A stretch of 64,000 nucleotides of DNA from an uncultured Chitinophagaceae bacterium (GTDB lineage Bacteria; Bacteroidota; Bacteroidia; Chitinophagales; Chitinophagaceae), in assembly GCA_937958995.1 (NCBI GenBank), contig CALGAP010000005.1, positions 1-64,000 on the forward strand, in the 5' to 3' direction. Positions within the stretch are counted from its first letter, which is position 1. The number at the start of each line of letters is the position of its first letter. The notes under the pieces were generated by a model that worked only from the letters and a program-made list of their open reading frames with translations, was not told the DNA's origin and did not search any database. Shown here piece after piece: positions 34,854 to 44,109 of the stretch. The position numbers and the translations under genes were made by a program.

Positions 34854-36854
34854 TCACGTAGCGCGTTTCTTATCCTCATTCATCGCTTTGTCCCTGTTGA
34901 TCTCCTCAATATCCACGGGGCGCTCCGTCATGTCGCCTAATAAATACCGGCTGAAATAATCCGCCGTCTTCCAAAACCAATATTCGTTCATATCGCCAAA
35001 GCCATGACGCTGCGTGGGGAGTATCAGCATATCAAAACGCTTGTTGGCCCTGATAAGGGCATTGACCACGCGCATCGTATTTACGGGAGAAACGTTGTTG
35101 TCTATCTCACCATGAATCAGCAGCAGCCTTCCCTTCAGGTTTTTCGCCAGATCCTGGTTGCGCTCGATGGCATATACAAAATTGGTATCGCCTTTTTCGT
35201 TGATCTCCTCTTTCACGCCATGATGCTTTTCACTCCAGGCGCGGTTATACACCGAATTGTCGTGGTTACCTGCATTGCTTACCGCCACTTTAAAGAAATC
35301 GGGATATACCAAAATGGCGGCAGTACTCATAAAGCCACCGCCGCTGTGACCGTGGATGCCTACCCTGTTGATATCGATAAATGAATAGCGATTCGCGAGT
35401 TGCTCGGCAGCCGTCTTCTTATCCGCCAGTCCGTAATCGCGCAAATCTCCATAGCCGTAGTTGTGATACCATTTGCTGCGACCGGGATGACCGCCGCGAT
35501 TGCCCACCGTAATCACCACAAAGCCCAGTTGCGCCAGCCTGTCGATGCGGTCCATGCTGCGGCCCCAGGATTTGTTTACCGATTCGGTCTGCGGACCAGG
35601 ATACACATACTCAATCAACGGGTATTTCTTGTTGGGGTCAAAGTCATAAGGCTTGTACATTACGCCATACAAATCGGTGATACCGTCGTCGGCCTTTACT
35701 TTGAATATCTCGGGAAATTTATACCCTGCGGCAAACAGGTTGCTGAAGTCGGCGGTCTCGAGTTTCATCACCTGGCGACCGTTAGCGTCGTACAACACCG
35801 ATTCCGGAACGGTATTTACGCGAGAGAAGTTGTCAACGAAATATTGTTCGTCGTCATCCATATTAACAGCATGGTCAAAATTGCCGGGATTTAATAGTGT
35901 AAGGCCGGTTCCATCAAAGTTCACCCTGTACAAATGCATGTAATACGGATCTTCTTTTTCTGCAGGAGCATTACTTTTCGCGTCACGCGGCAACATTTCG
36001 CGGCCATTGGCAGTGAAATATAATATGCGGCGCTTTTCATCTACACCCACCACGCTTTCACAATGCCAGGGACCGGAAGTAATTTGATTTTTCAATTTTC
36101 CCTGCCCGTCATACAAATAAAAATGCGCCCAGCCATCGCGCTCGCTCCAGTGAATAATTTCGTTGCCATCGTTTACCAAAGTCGGCACCCGGTACTCAAT
36201 ATACGTGTTCAGGCGCTCCTCTATTACCGGTGTAAGTTGGGCAGTGGCCACATCTACTTTACAAATATCCACACGCTTGAAGTCGCGGCTGGTGCGGCTA
36301 ATGAAAAAATATTTCGTAGTACCCAGCCAGGTCAGCGGAGTAAAATCGTCATCGCGCTGTTTGCGCAAGGGTTGCTTGCGAAAAATATTTACGCTCTGGT
36401 CTTTAAAATGGCTCAGAGGAAGTCTGCGCGGCGTCTTGGTAGCCACATCAAACAGCCACAATTCATCAATAGGTGCATCCTTTTCGCCGGGCATCCAGTA
36501 TTTGTATGTCTCCAGGGTGGGACGCGGTTCTGCGATACTGTTGATTACCCACAGATCTTTCACCTTGCGATCATCAATACGTATCAGCACAAAATGTTTG
36601 CTGTCGGGCGACCAGATTACGGGAACCAGCTTGCGCTCATTTTTATTCTTTTCCTTATCCACGTAAGAATACCAGAAGCGCGTGCTGCGTTTAAGCCAGT
36701 GCGGGTCAACACTGGTACTGAAAACCATTTTGTCAAGACGTGCCGGTGAAAATTTTGCAGCCTGTAAATAATTGGCCCTGGTCACCTGGTTATCCTGGCC
36801 ATTTGAAAAATAAAAAAGCGCCAGCGACAACAGGAAAAGAAAAGTTTTGCGCAT
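34854..36854 (-). CDS. dipeptidyl peptidase IV-like S9 peptidase
   Basis: A 666-residue exported prolyl peptidase. A signal peptide (LFLLSLALFYFSNGQ) precedes an eight-bladed propeller region (about 50-390) and an alpha/beta hydrolase domain. The triad is visible: Ser504 in GIHGHSGGGF, Asp585 in HGEIDNNVSP and His617 in TQRHGFGD. It probably removes X-Pro dipeptides from peptides in the periplasm. The gene stands alone. Confidence 0.9.
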   Translation of the reverse strand: MRKTFLFLLSLALFYFSNGQDNQVTRANYLQAAKFSPARLDKMVFSTSVDPHWLKRSTRFWYSYVDKEKNKNERKLVPVIWSPDSKHFVLIRIDDRKVKDLWVINSIAEPRPTLETYKYWMPGEKDAPIDELWLFDVATKTPRRLPLSHFKDQSVNIFRKQPLRKQRDDDFTPLTWLGTTKYFFISRTSRDFKRVDICKVDVATAQLTPVIEERLNTYIEYRVPTLVNDGNEIIHWSERDGWAHFYLYDGQGKLKNQITSGPWHCESVVGVDEKRRILYFTANGREMLPRDAKSNAPAEKEDPYYMHLYRVNFDGTGLTLLNPGNFDHAVNMDDDEQYFVDNFSRVNTVPESVLYDANGRQVMKLETADFSNLFAAGYKFPEIFKVKADDGITDLYGVMYKPYDFDPNKKYPLIEYVYPGPQTESVNKSWGRSMDRIDRLAQLGFVVITVGNRGGHPGRSKWYHNYGYGDLRDYGLADKKTAAEQLANRYSFIDINRVGIHGHSGGGFMSTAAILVYPDFFKVAVSNAGNHDNSVYNRAWSEKHHGVKEEINEKGDTNFVYAIERNQDLAKNLKGRLLLIHGEIDNNVSPVNTMRVVNALIRANKRFDMLILPTQRHGFGDMNEYWFWKTADYFSRYLLGDMTERPVDIEEINRDKAMNEDKKRAT

Positions 36855-37164
36855 GTGGAGTTTTGGTTTGGGTAAAAAAAGCTTTATCTGCCAGATGAGG
36901 CAATCAGAGAATTGCTGACGGAAAGATATGATTTGCCGGTAAATTTTTCCGGCGATTTTGTCCCCCGAATTATCTAACGGCTGGCGACGATTTGTTGACG
37001 GCTTCCCGTCACATTAAAACTATTGAGGGTTGGAGCAGCCAAACATTCCCCGGCCCATTGAAAAAAATCAATTTGCAGAACAATCCCGGATTTATTAACA
37101 AGTATTTCTAATTAAAGTGCCTTAAAACCCCCGCGCTTTTCAAATCTTATTCGTATCATTACCG
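36855..37164. other. 310-bp divergent intergenic region
   Basis: No gene and no clear hairpin. It separates two divergent starts and must hold both promoters; I could not match a confident promoter. Confidence 0.5.
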
Positions 37165-38082
37165 ATGTTTCAATTTTTGAGTAACCTCTTTGGGGCTGAA
37201 CCCATACCGTACGAACGTATCACTCACTTAGAAAAGCAATCGGGCGACTTAGTGGTTTATGCTATTCCCTTCATGGCCTTTTTCACTTTACTGGAGATGT
37301 GGTATTCTAAACATCATGGCAAAAAAAATTACAGTGCCAAGGAAAGCCTGGGATCTTTATTTGTAGGTCTCGGCAATGTAGCGATCAACCTGCTGTTTAA
37401 AGTGGGACTGATTTACGGGGCTGTATTTATATATAACCTCGTGCCCTGGCGCATGGAGCTGAACTGGTGGACCATCATACCTTGTTTACTGATATACGAT
37501 TTCTGCAGTTATGTGGCGCATGTGGTATCGCACTATAATCGTTTTTTCTGGGCAACGCATGTTGTGCATCATTCGGCGGAGAACTACAATCTTACTGTTT
37601 CGTTCAGATTAAGCTGGATTCAGCACCTGAAACTAGCCTTTATCCTACCGGTGGCATTCTGCGGATTTCACCCGGTGATATTCTTTATCGTTAACCAGAT
37701 ATCGGTGCTGTTCCAGTTCTGGCAACACACTGAATATATCGGCAGGTTGCCGCGCATTTTTGAATTGATCTTCGTGACGCCTTCGAACCACCGCGTGCAT
37801 CACGGATCCGACGAAAAATACATCGATAAAAACTTCGGTGCCATCTTTATATTCTGGGATAAGATATTCAAGACTTACGTGCCTGAGCAGGAAAAGCCAA
37901 CGTATGGGATTACCACCAAAGTGCCGCCCACGCTCGACCCGCTGTACCTCAATTTTCACGAATACAAGGATATAATTGCCGATGTAAAAACGGCCAGGAC
38001 CTGGCGCGAAAAACTATTTTATATTTTCGGCAGTCCTACCAAAATTGCCCGACGGAAAAAACTAAGCAGCGCCAGGACCTGA
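37165..38082 (+). CDS. sterol desaturase/fatty acid hydroxylase superfamily membrane protein
   Basis: A 305-residue membrane protein with about four spans and the di-iron His boxes of the superfamily: HVVSHYNRFFWATHVVHH and NHRVHHGS, plus an earlier His cluster in AHVVSH. The family inserts hydroxyl groups or double bonds in lipids or carotenoids. The following small acidic gene is convergent with an 11-bp gap. Confidence 0.85.
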   Translation: MFQFLSNLFGAEPIPYERITHLEKQSGDLVVYAIPFMAFFTLLEMWYSKHHGKKNYSAKESLGSLFVGLGNVAINLLFKVGLIYGAVFIYNLVPWRMELNWWTIIPCLLIYDFCSYVAHVVSHYNRFFWATHVVHHSAENYNLTVSFRLSWIQHLKLAFILPVAFCGFHPVIFFIVNQISVLFQFWQHTEYIGRLPRIFELIFVTPSNHRVHHGSDEKYIDKNFGAIFIFWDKIFKTYVPEQEKPTYGITTKVPPTLDPLYLNFHEYKDIIADVKTARTWREKLFYIFGSPTKIARRKKLSSART

Positions 38083-38092
38083 TGCCCGGGCG

Positions 38093-38296
38093 CTATTCTT
38101 CTTCCTTATCCTCTTTCTTTTCCTTTTCCCTGGCAGTCTCCCCTTTTTCATCGGTGTCGTTCTTCTCCAAATTCTCCCTTATATCGTTCATAAGAGACGA
38201 TACAGGCCCCTCCATTTCTTCCTGTGGGTCAGGCGTGTGCAATGTTTCCGGATCGGGTTTTGAAATTGGCTGATCGTGTTTTTTGTGCTTACTCAT
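38093..38296 (-). CDS. small highly charged protein
   Basis: A 67-residue hydrophilic protein, opening MSKHKKHDQPISKPDPE and ending in a Lys/Glu-rich tail. It has no Cys, span or recognised domain and is probably disordered. A strict frame with a good ATG and codon use like its neighbours supports a gene, though low complexity lowers certainty. Confidence 0.45.
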   Translation of the reverse strand: MSKHKKHDQPISKPDPETLHTPDPQEEMEGPVSSLMNDIRENLEKNDTDEKGETAREKEKKEDKEEE

Positions 38297-38330
38297 ATTA
38301 GTGGAGTTATTTTACCAGCAGGGCAAAAAA

Positions 38331-38362
38331 AATTATGCCAGCGGGTGATTGCTGGCATAATT
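38331..38362 (-). terminator. Rho-independent terminator of the KAS III gene
   Basis: A perfect 12-bp stem (38331-38342 with 38351-38362) and an 8-base loop. In the leftward direction the stem is followed at once by a run of Ts, and it lies 21 bp after the KAS III stop. Confidence 0.85.
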
Positions 38363-38383
38363 CAAATTATTTAAAAGACCGGT

Positions 38384-39451
38384 CTAATACCTGTAACACA
38401 CGGCATTGATATTCATACCGGCTCCTACCGAAGCGAATAAGATGATATCGCCAGGGTTTAATTCGTGCGACGACATCTGGTTTTTTCTTACCAGGTCATA
38501 CAAAGTAGGTATAGTAGCTACGGAGCTGTTGCCCAGTGTTTGAATACACATGGGCATCACATCTTCCGCCGCGGTTAAACCATATAACTGGTACAGCCGC
38601 TGCACAATGGCTTCATCCATTTTCTCGTTGGCCTGGTGAATAAATATTTTTTTGAGATCCGCTATCGATGCGCCGCTTTTATCAAGGCAATCTTTCATTG
38701 CGGCGGGCACATGCGAAATAGCGTACTCATACACTTTACGGCCATTCATTTTGATATACTTAACGGCGGGATCGCTGCCGGGGCGGTTTGAGCTGCCCAT
38801 GCCGATATAATTCACTTCCCCTGAAGTGTGCGATTGTACGCTGGCCGACAAAATGCCGGGGCCGTCTTCTGATACTTCTTTATATTCTAAAACAGCCGCG
38901 CCGGCACCATCGCTGAAGATCATGCTGTCGCGATCGTATTTATCGATCACGCGCGAAAGCGTTTCGGTACCAATTACCAATGCTTTCCTGGCAATACCTG
39001 CTTTAAAAAAAGCATCGGCATGAATTACGCCCTGCAGCCATCCCGGGCAACCAAACAAAAGATCGTATGGTAGGCAGTTGGGATTGTGGATGCCGAGTTT
39101 ATTCTTAATAAGACTTGCCAGCGAAGGCACGGCCACTGACTGGATAGTGTTAGCCTGCACGTCGCCAAAATTATGGGCGACGATGATCTGGTCGATTTCT
39201 TCACGATCGAAGCTACATTCTGTCAAAGCCGCTTCGGCTGCCAGCGCGCCCATATCTGAGGCAGTGAGGTCGCTGGTGGCATAACGCCTTTCTTCAATAC
39301 CGGTGATGGCTTTGAACTTGCGAATAATTTCGGTGGCCGTGGCCGTTAAGGGTTGCTGGCCGTTGTAAAAAGTTTGTTGTGAAAAATCTTCGTTAACCTG
39401 GAGGTGTGTAGGAATATAAGCACCGGTTGCTGTTATGACTGTGCGAAACAT
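38384..39451 (-). CDS. 3-oxoacyl-ACP synthase III family (KAS III)
   Basis: A 355-residue condensing enzyme. The nucleophile is Cys135 in LLFGCPGWLQG, the active-site His lies in IFIHQANEKMDEA, and the Asn lies in LGNSSVATIP, so it should be catalytic. This group includes FabH (acetyl-CoA plus malonyl-ACP) and relatives that make alkenes, quinolones or branched starters. The Gly after the nucleophile found in FabH (ACAG) is a Pro here, so I do not call it FabH. It is a single-gene unit. Confidence 0.82.
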   Translation of the reverse strand: MFRTVITATGAYIPTHLQVNEDFSQQTFYNGQQPLTATATEIIRKFKAITGIEERRYATSDLTASDMGALAAEAALTECSFDREEIDQIIVAHNFGDVQANTIQSVAVPSLASLIKNKLGIHNPNCLPYDLLFGCPGWLQGVIHADAFFKAGIARKALVIGTETLSRVIDKYDRDSMIFSDGAGAAVLEYKEVSEDGPGILSASVQSHTSGEVNYIGMGSSNRPGSDPAVKYIKMNGRKVYEYAISHVPAAMKDCLDKSGASIADLKKIFIHQANEKMDEAIVQRLYQLYGLTAAEDVMPMCIQTLGNSSVATIPTLYDLVRKNQMSSHELNPGDIILFASVGAGMNINAVCYRY

Positions 39452-39534
39452 AAAACTGAAAAATTAATAAGTGATCAACAGCCTGACCAGTAAAACGTGG
39501 AACAAAAACCTGTTGGAACCTGGGAAAAGAGATA

Positions 39535-39560
39535 AGGGTTCGTGTGTTGGCACGAACCCT
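39535..39560 (-). terminator. terminator of the first RRM gene
   Basis: A perfect 10-bp stem (39535-39544 with 39551-39560) and a 6-base loop lie 12 bp after the leftward RRM stop, followed by a T-rich stretch. Confidence 0.75.
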
Positions 39561-39572
39561 GTTTCAGATGAA

Positions 39573-39878
39573 TTACCATTTGCGCCTTGAAAAGCCTTGA
39601 TCGCTTTTGAAAGGGCTTTTATTGAATGATTTTTCGCCTTTGGGCTTTGCTTCAGCCACGTTCATGGTGCGACCGTCGAGTGTTGACTGGTCCAGTTGGG
39701 CAATTGCTTCACGGGCGGCATTATCGTCTTCCATTTCCACGAAGCCAAATCCTCTCGAACGGCCAGTGTCGCGGTCGTTGATAATTTTTGCCGATGAAAC
39801 AGCACCAAAGGGTTCAAACAAATTTCTTAACTCATCATCCTGGATATTGAAGGCCAGGTTTGATACATAAATGTTCAT
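39573..39878 (-). CDS. small RRM RNA-binding protein
   Basis: A 101-residue protein made of one RNA-recognition motif (residues 1-80) and a short basic tail (KSPFKSDQGFSRRKW). RNP2 is IYVSNLAF and RNP1 is RGFGFVEM, both with the aromatic residues that stack on bases. Small single-RRM proteins of this kind are often cold-induced in bacteria; that is a family inference. Two related small genes lie to its right on the same strand. Confidence 0.88.
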   Translation of the reverse strand: MNIYVSNLAFNIQDDELRNLFEPFGAVSSAKIINDRDTGRSRGFGFVEMEDDNAAREAIAQLDQSTLDGRTMNVAEAKPKGEKSFNKSPFKSDQGFSRRKW

Positions 39879-40026
39879 AAAAAAACTTTTAAAAATGATA
39901 TCTGAGAAGGCAAGAAGTAAGGAAATAAATGCAGTGATCTAAAGCAAATTAATGACGATACTTATGCGTAGCTCAAACTAATAAAGAACGAAGATAGGGT
40001 TTTAATTGGTAACACCCAGTTAAATT

Positions 40027-40215
40027 TTATCGTGAGTTGGTCGGCCTATCCGTTAGGTTGCCATTTTCATCAAGATATGCCATCATATCGTCGAGGCTTT
40101 TGCCCTTCTCCTTATTGAGCTTCCGCTCTTTCATTTTTTGTTTTTTATCCTGTTGCTTCTTGATACGCTTCTTTTCGCGTTCTCTTTTAAAGAATGTCTC
40201 TTGCGATCTTGCCAT
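40027..40215 (-). CDS. small basic conserved-type protein
   Basis: A 62-residue protein, about half Lys/Arg/Glu in residues 8-40, ending in a region MMAYLDENGNLTDRP. I recall similar small proteins near cold-shock or RNA-binding genes in Bacteroidota, but cannot confirm it here. The position between two RRM genes on the same strand supports an RNA-related role. A nonpolar helix or Cys is absent. Confidence 0.6.
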   Translation of the reverse strand: MARSQETFFKREREKKRIKKQQDKKQKMKERKLNKEKGKSLDDMMAYLDENGNLTDRPTNSR

Positions 40216-40250
40216 GTAAAAGATTATGTGAAAAAAAATGGTTACAAGTG

Positions 40251-40502
40251 CTAATCGGCTGATTCGTACCTCGATACCGTAATCATCTTCCCCATCACCA
40301 TGGTATGGTCGAGCGACGCAATGGCATTTTCCGCCTGGTTGTCCAGGGGCATTTCGACCACACCATTGCCATTTGAGCGGCCGTTGAGCGCATTCCGGTT
40401 TACCACAGCAGAGTTCACCACTCCATACGGGAGAAATAAGCGCTCGAGCGCACGATCATTAATATCAGGGTTTAGATTGTAGATTTTTATTTTCATGGTC
40501 AT
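40251..40502 (-). CDS. divergent single-RRM protein lacking RNP1 aromatics
   Basis: An 83-residue RRM-like protein, alignable with the first RRM protein over its whole length: INDRALERLFLPYGVVNSA, then RSNGNGVVEMP, then ASLDHTMVMGKMI. Where canonical RNP1 has two aromatics (GFGFV), this one has GNGVV; RNP2 (IKIYNLNP) is also weak in position three. So the fold should be kept but canonical RNA stacking is lost. The ATG two codons in (40496) is an equally good start. Confidence 0.75.
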   Translation of the reverse strand: MTMKIKIYNLNPDINDRALERLFLPYGVVNSAVVNRNALNGRSNGNGVVEMPLDNQAENAIASLDHTMVMGKMITVSRYESAD

Positions 40503-40584
40503 TGAAGGTAGGCTTATTTCCTGGCATAAGCGATTTTAATTTCGGAGGATGGGCAAGTCATCCTTCTGTGTATGGAGGCAGTTT

Positions 40585-41784
40585 TTATTTTCTCCACAGG
40601 TTGGGTAAAAACCTGTAATAAAGCAAGTGCCGCCAGGTTGTCCAGTCGTGACCCATGCCGCCACCAACATAGTAGTCGTATTTAATGTTGTGATTATCGA
40701 GCGCTTTGCGCAGGCCCTGCACGCGGGCATTAAAAAAGCCCTGTTCTTCCTGGTCTCCCTGACCTATAAAAAGATAGGTTATTTTATCATTTACTTTCGG
40801 ATCGTTTAAGAAACTGGACAGCGTTTTTTCAGCGTCATTATCACCGGCGCTCAACACACCAAAATTGCCAAACAGATCCAGCGAGTTGAAGCCGCAGTAC
40901 ATGGTATGCCTGCCACCCATGGACAAACCTGCCAATGCCCTGTACTTAGGATTCTTATGCACGCTGTAGTTAGCCTCCACCAGGGGGATGACATGGTCTC
41001 TCAGCTCTTTCTCAAAAAGTTTAAATGTGAGTTCAGCATGCTGAGGGTGGTTGCGGTGAACCACCTGGTTGTTCGGCAATACCATCACCATGGGAAGGGC
41101 TTTACCCTCGGCAATCAAGTTGTCTAAAATCAGGTTGGCGCGCCCGTCATACATCCAGTTAGAAGGCAGTTCTCCGCTCCCACCCAGCAAGTACAAGGTG
41201 GGATATTTTTTCCTGGGATCATAACCCGGGGGTGTATACACATAAAGATCACGCATACCATTAGTCACTTTCGAATGGTAGATATGACGGGTTATAGTGC
41301 CGTGAGGAACATCCTTGGCATCGTAATAAGCGGGCTCGTCACCATGCACCACCACATGGCTGTAGGGCGGCATGGCTGTGAATGCCGCAATGGTGTTGGA
41401 CGGGTCGGTGATGGTCATACCGTCTACATTAAACTGGTACACATACATGTCCGGTTTTAAGGGACCCACTTTTACGGTCCATATTCCATCAGGTCCTTTC
41501 TCCATAGGCACCGGTTCGCGCCCTCTGCCCAGCGCTGCCAGGATATGAACGCCCTGCAGCACCACTTTTTTTGCTTCGGGAGCTTTCAGCCGGAAAATCA
41601 CAGTACGGTCATTCAACACCTCAGGTGAATTGAGTGGGGCGCTGAATGGTGTGAGATTTTCAGTATTGAGGTGTGGACGCCAGTCGAGGTTTACGTTGGA
41701 TTGTTGCGCCTGTATTTCAACAAGCGATAGCAGTACAAATAGCAACAAACAGGCAAAGGATTTGAAGCGGATGCAAGCTTTCAT
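40585..41784 (-). CDS. exported esterase of the Fes/CE1-like family
   Basis: A 399-residue protein with signal peptide 1-26 (FACLLLFVLLSLVEIQAQ), an N-terminal glycogen-binding-like beta domain (VIFRLKAPEAKKVVLQG, GPLKPDMYVYQFNVDG) and an alpha/beta hydrolase domain. The nucleophile is in GLSMGGRHTMY, and the His in GMGHDWTTW. The family covers enterochelin and feruloyl/acetyl-xylan esterases. I start at 41784, where the signal peptide begins; the longer frame upstream is not exported-protein-like. Confidence 0.82.
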   Translation of the reverse strand: MKACIRFKSFACLLLFVLLSLVEIQAQQSNVNLDWRPHLNTENLTPFSAPLNSPEVLNDRTVIFRLKAPEAKKVVLQGVHILAALGRGREPVPMEKGPDGIWTVKVGPLKPDMYVYQFNVDGMTITDPSNTIAAFTAMPPYSHVVVHGDEPAYYDAKDVPHGTITRHIYHSKVTNGMRDLYVYTPPGYDPRKKYPTLYLLGGSGELPSNWMYDGRANLILDNLIAEGKALPMVMVLPNNQVVHRNHPQHAELTFKLFEKELRDHVIPLVEANYSVHKNPKYRALAGLSMGGRHTMYCGFNSLDLFGNFGVLSAGDNDAEKTLSSFLNDPKVNDKITYLFIGQGDQEEQGFFNARVQGLRKALDNHNIKYDYYVGGGMGHDWTTWRHLLYYRFLPNLWRK

Positions 41785-42052
41785 GTTAGTTTTGATTTTA
41801 TGTTCGAATATGCCACCTGGGCGGATATCAGGACATTCTCTTATTTTTTTCCGGACAGTTCGTAGTTTTTCGCAACATTTCTGACAAACCAGAGAAGCAA
41901 TTTTTTCTCGCTGATAAGCAGTTTTTAATATTTCAGCGGCTTCCAACTGCTTCACCTCGTCTTCCAAAGATTGTTTGTAAGTGGCGTCATTCAGTTGCTC
42001 ATTGATCGTTTGCCCTAAGATAGGGAAAATTTAAATGTCTGATTTACACTTT

Positions 42053-42802
42053 TTATATGGCTTTTTCCCACATTGTTAAAAAACCACCTGTAAACTGGTA
42101 GGGAAGTTTTTCGGCAACATAACAATCCAGCTTTTGTAGTGCTTTGATTTTCCTGGTGACAATAGAAAAAGGAAAAACGTCTTCTATGAAGTTTGTCTTG
42201 CAGAATTTTACTATCCTGAAGTGGTTGGCAGCGGCCAGTTGGGTTAAAGATGATTTGGTAAAAAATTGAACGTGCATGAGATCATCGGCAGCACTCTGCG
42301 CGGTAGTACCATTAAACCCGAGTCCGCGTTTTATTTTTACTACCAGCTTCCATAGCCAATTGTCTTTTTTCTGTAAAGCAATTACCGGCCTGGTGACAAA
42401 CAGTTCCCGCGGACCTTTGCCATTGGGCACCGTCACTATCAATATCCCTTTATCGTGAAGTGTTTTGTGCAGCACCTGCAATAATTGGCTGGGCTCTTTC
42501 AAATGTTCCAGCACCTCGCTGCAAATAACAGCGTGATAGAGTTGCCCGTCTGCGGCCAACTGTTCGGCGCTGGTGACTTCAAAGCTTACATTTGGAAACC
42601 TGTTCAGTTCTTTTGCCCGTGCTATAGCTTTCTCGCTTATATCAATTGCCTTTACCCTATACCCTATTTCGCCGAGATTGCGTGCAATAATGCCGTTGCC
42701 GCAACCCACATCCATCACCTCAGCGCCGGCGGGCAGCCTGCTTTTAAGTACGTCCACGATAAAGTTTAGCCGCTTTATATCGACTATTTTGTCATACTCC
42801 AT
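42053..42802 (-). CDS. class I SAM-dependent methyltransferase
   Basis: A 249-residue cytoplasmic methyltransferase. Motif I is VMDVGCGNGIIARNLG, motif II VKAIDISEKAIARA, and the post-I acidic VICSEVLEHL are intact. The C-terminal region, after VPNGKGPRELF, resembles methyltransferases that act on lipids or small molecules in glycan or quinone pathways, but the substrate is not evident. The 250 bp between it and the esterase shows no gene. Confidence 0.82.
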   Translation of the reverse strand: MEYDKIVDIKRLNFIVDVLKSRLPAGAEVMDVGCGNGIIARNLGEIGYRVKAIDISEKAIARAKELNRFPNVSFEVTSAEQLAADGQLYHAVICSEVLEHLKEPSQLLQVLHKTLHDKGILIVTVPNGKGPRELFVTRPVIALQKKDNWLWKLVVKIKRGLGFNGTTAQSAADDLMHVQFFTKSSLTQLAAANHFRIVKFCKTNFIEDVFPFSIVTRKIKALQKLDCYVAEKLPYQFTGGFLTMWEKAI

Positions 42803-43223
42803 GACGTTATTTTTATGACAATGCTTCTGATAGGATATCAGCAGTCTGACCCCGAGCGGAAAAACTCAGTTCAGCTACTATTTGCCATCTAACCTGACAT
42901 AGAGTTCAGACAAACCTGGTCAAGGTGCGATTGGGTGGTCGGATTGATGAGGAGGGAACTGGATGTGGATACAGTTTATTAGGAAATTACAAGATTACTT
43001 TCAATTTGCGCATAAACTTACGAGAAACATTACTACTTAAACTGAAAAATCGGTTTTTTATTTACTACTCCATTACGGTCAACCGTACAATTCATTAATA
43101 GTCTTCTAAATCTTACAATAACTCTTTGGGCATCAGGTAGTCGTATCAGGTAGTTTTAGTTAGTGCTTTAGTCAATACGGTGATCGCCGCGGCCTTTAGC
43201 TTATCCTTCTTAACAAAGGTTGC
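42803..43223. other. 421-bp A+T-rich region at the edge of the accessory patch
   Basis: No start-to-stop gene. In the frame of the next lipoprotein, sequence after its TAG stop stays open for 25 codons (43223-43146) with a plausible helical composition. A 13-bp period is seen at 43132-43154 (two ATCAGGTAGT with a CGT between). I interpret the region as decayed mobile DNA. Confidence 0.4.
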
Positions 43224-43769
43224 CTATAAAAATTTAAAGCTATTTACCTGATCTATAAACAAGTCGTAGTTATCAGGCATAACATTGTATAATAAAATTG
43301 TAGCTGCATCTTTTTTTATTATTAACTGCTTCCTGTCTGCTTTCAACTCAATTTCTTTAATATCATACTTACCCTTGGAAGAAGGATCGGCCATAATAAA
43401 TTTATCCAACTCTGATTGGTTAGGCACATAAGCAGTGTCCTGGTTTGATATTGCAGAAGAAAGGTCAATATTGATAGCTATAACCTGCCCTTTATCATAA
43501 TAAAATTCAAAAAAAGACGAGTTTGATATTTCGTACCATTTTAACCTCTTCGGAAGCTTTACATAAAAGGACCTGGGATTACTTATTTCATTGTCCCTTC
43601 TCAAACCAACATTGCTCTTATAAATTAAAATGTTGCTATCAGGATAAAAGGTAAAATCTCCTTGCATGATCGGTATTTTCTTCTCTTTTGTTACCGTATC
43701 AATGTACAGACTGCAAGAACCTGTTACAAGAGATAACAATAAGCAGTAAAAAATGGCTGATAGTTTCAT
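43224..43769 (-). CDS. lipoprotein, candidate immunity protein for the RHS toxin tail
   Basis: A 181-residue lipoprotein with signal YCLLLSLVTGSC and Cys at residue 19, then a beta-rich, polar domain with no motif I know. The ATG lies only 3 bp after the end of the RHS/JAB tail frame, the place where immunity genes for RHS/polymorphic toxins normally lie. A membrane-anchored immunity protein would fit a toxin active in the periplasm, but this is inference. Confidence 0.6.
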   Translation of the reverse strand: MKLSAIFYCLLLSLVTGSCSLYIDTVTKEKKIPIMQGDFTFYPDSNILIYKSNVGLRRDNEISNPRSFYVKLPKRLKWYEISNSSFFEFYYDKGQVIAINIDLSSAISNQDTAYVPNQSELDKFIMADPSSKGKYDIKEIELKADRKQLIIKKDAATILLYNVMPDNYDLFIDQVNSFKFL

Positions 43770-43772
43770 AAA

Positions 43773-44109
43773 TTAATTCTTAGTAATCTTTTTAACCGCA
43801 TTTTTCGGATCATTGAACTTAATTGTTATGATTGTTCCCGCTGAATTGTGGAAGCCAACAGTTCTTACAGTTTCAACTGTAATGCTGCCTCCTATTGTAT
43901 TTGATGGAGGTGGCGTAACAGTTTGTGTATACCCCAGTATCACATTAATAGTGCTGCCGCGAGTATCTTTCATATCAGAGTCAGAAGGGTGTGGTGTGCC
44001 TACGGTTACAATATTTCCATCTGCATGTTTTTCTAGCGGGTGAGAATGGGCATCCCATAAAAATTTATCTCCCTGGTCTACTAAGTCTTTCTTTGCTTCT
44101 GATTTTTTT
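43773..44109 (-). pseudogene. frameshifted RHS C-terminal domain with JAB/JAMM-like motif
   Basis: This is the -1 frame continuation of the RHS gene, beginning in the A7 run (44103-44109 as T7 on the plus strand). It reads about 110 codons to a TAA at 43773-43775, including FLWDAHSHPLEKH (HSHP at 44048-44037) and then HPSDSDMKD (PSDSD at 43988-43974). His-x-His-Pro and Ser-x-x-Asp are the zinc-ligand and active-site signature of JAB/JAMM peptidases, known among RHS toxin tails (JAB-like toxin domains). The 18-residue spacing is longer than the classic seven. Only the last 66 codons have their own ATG. Confidence 0.65.
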
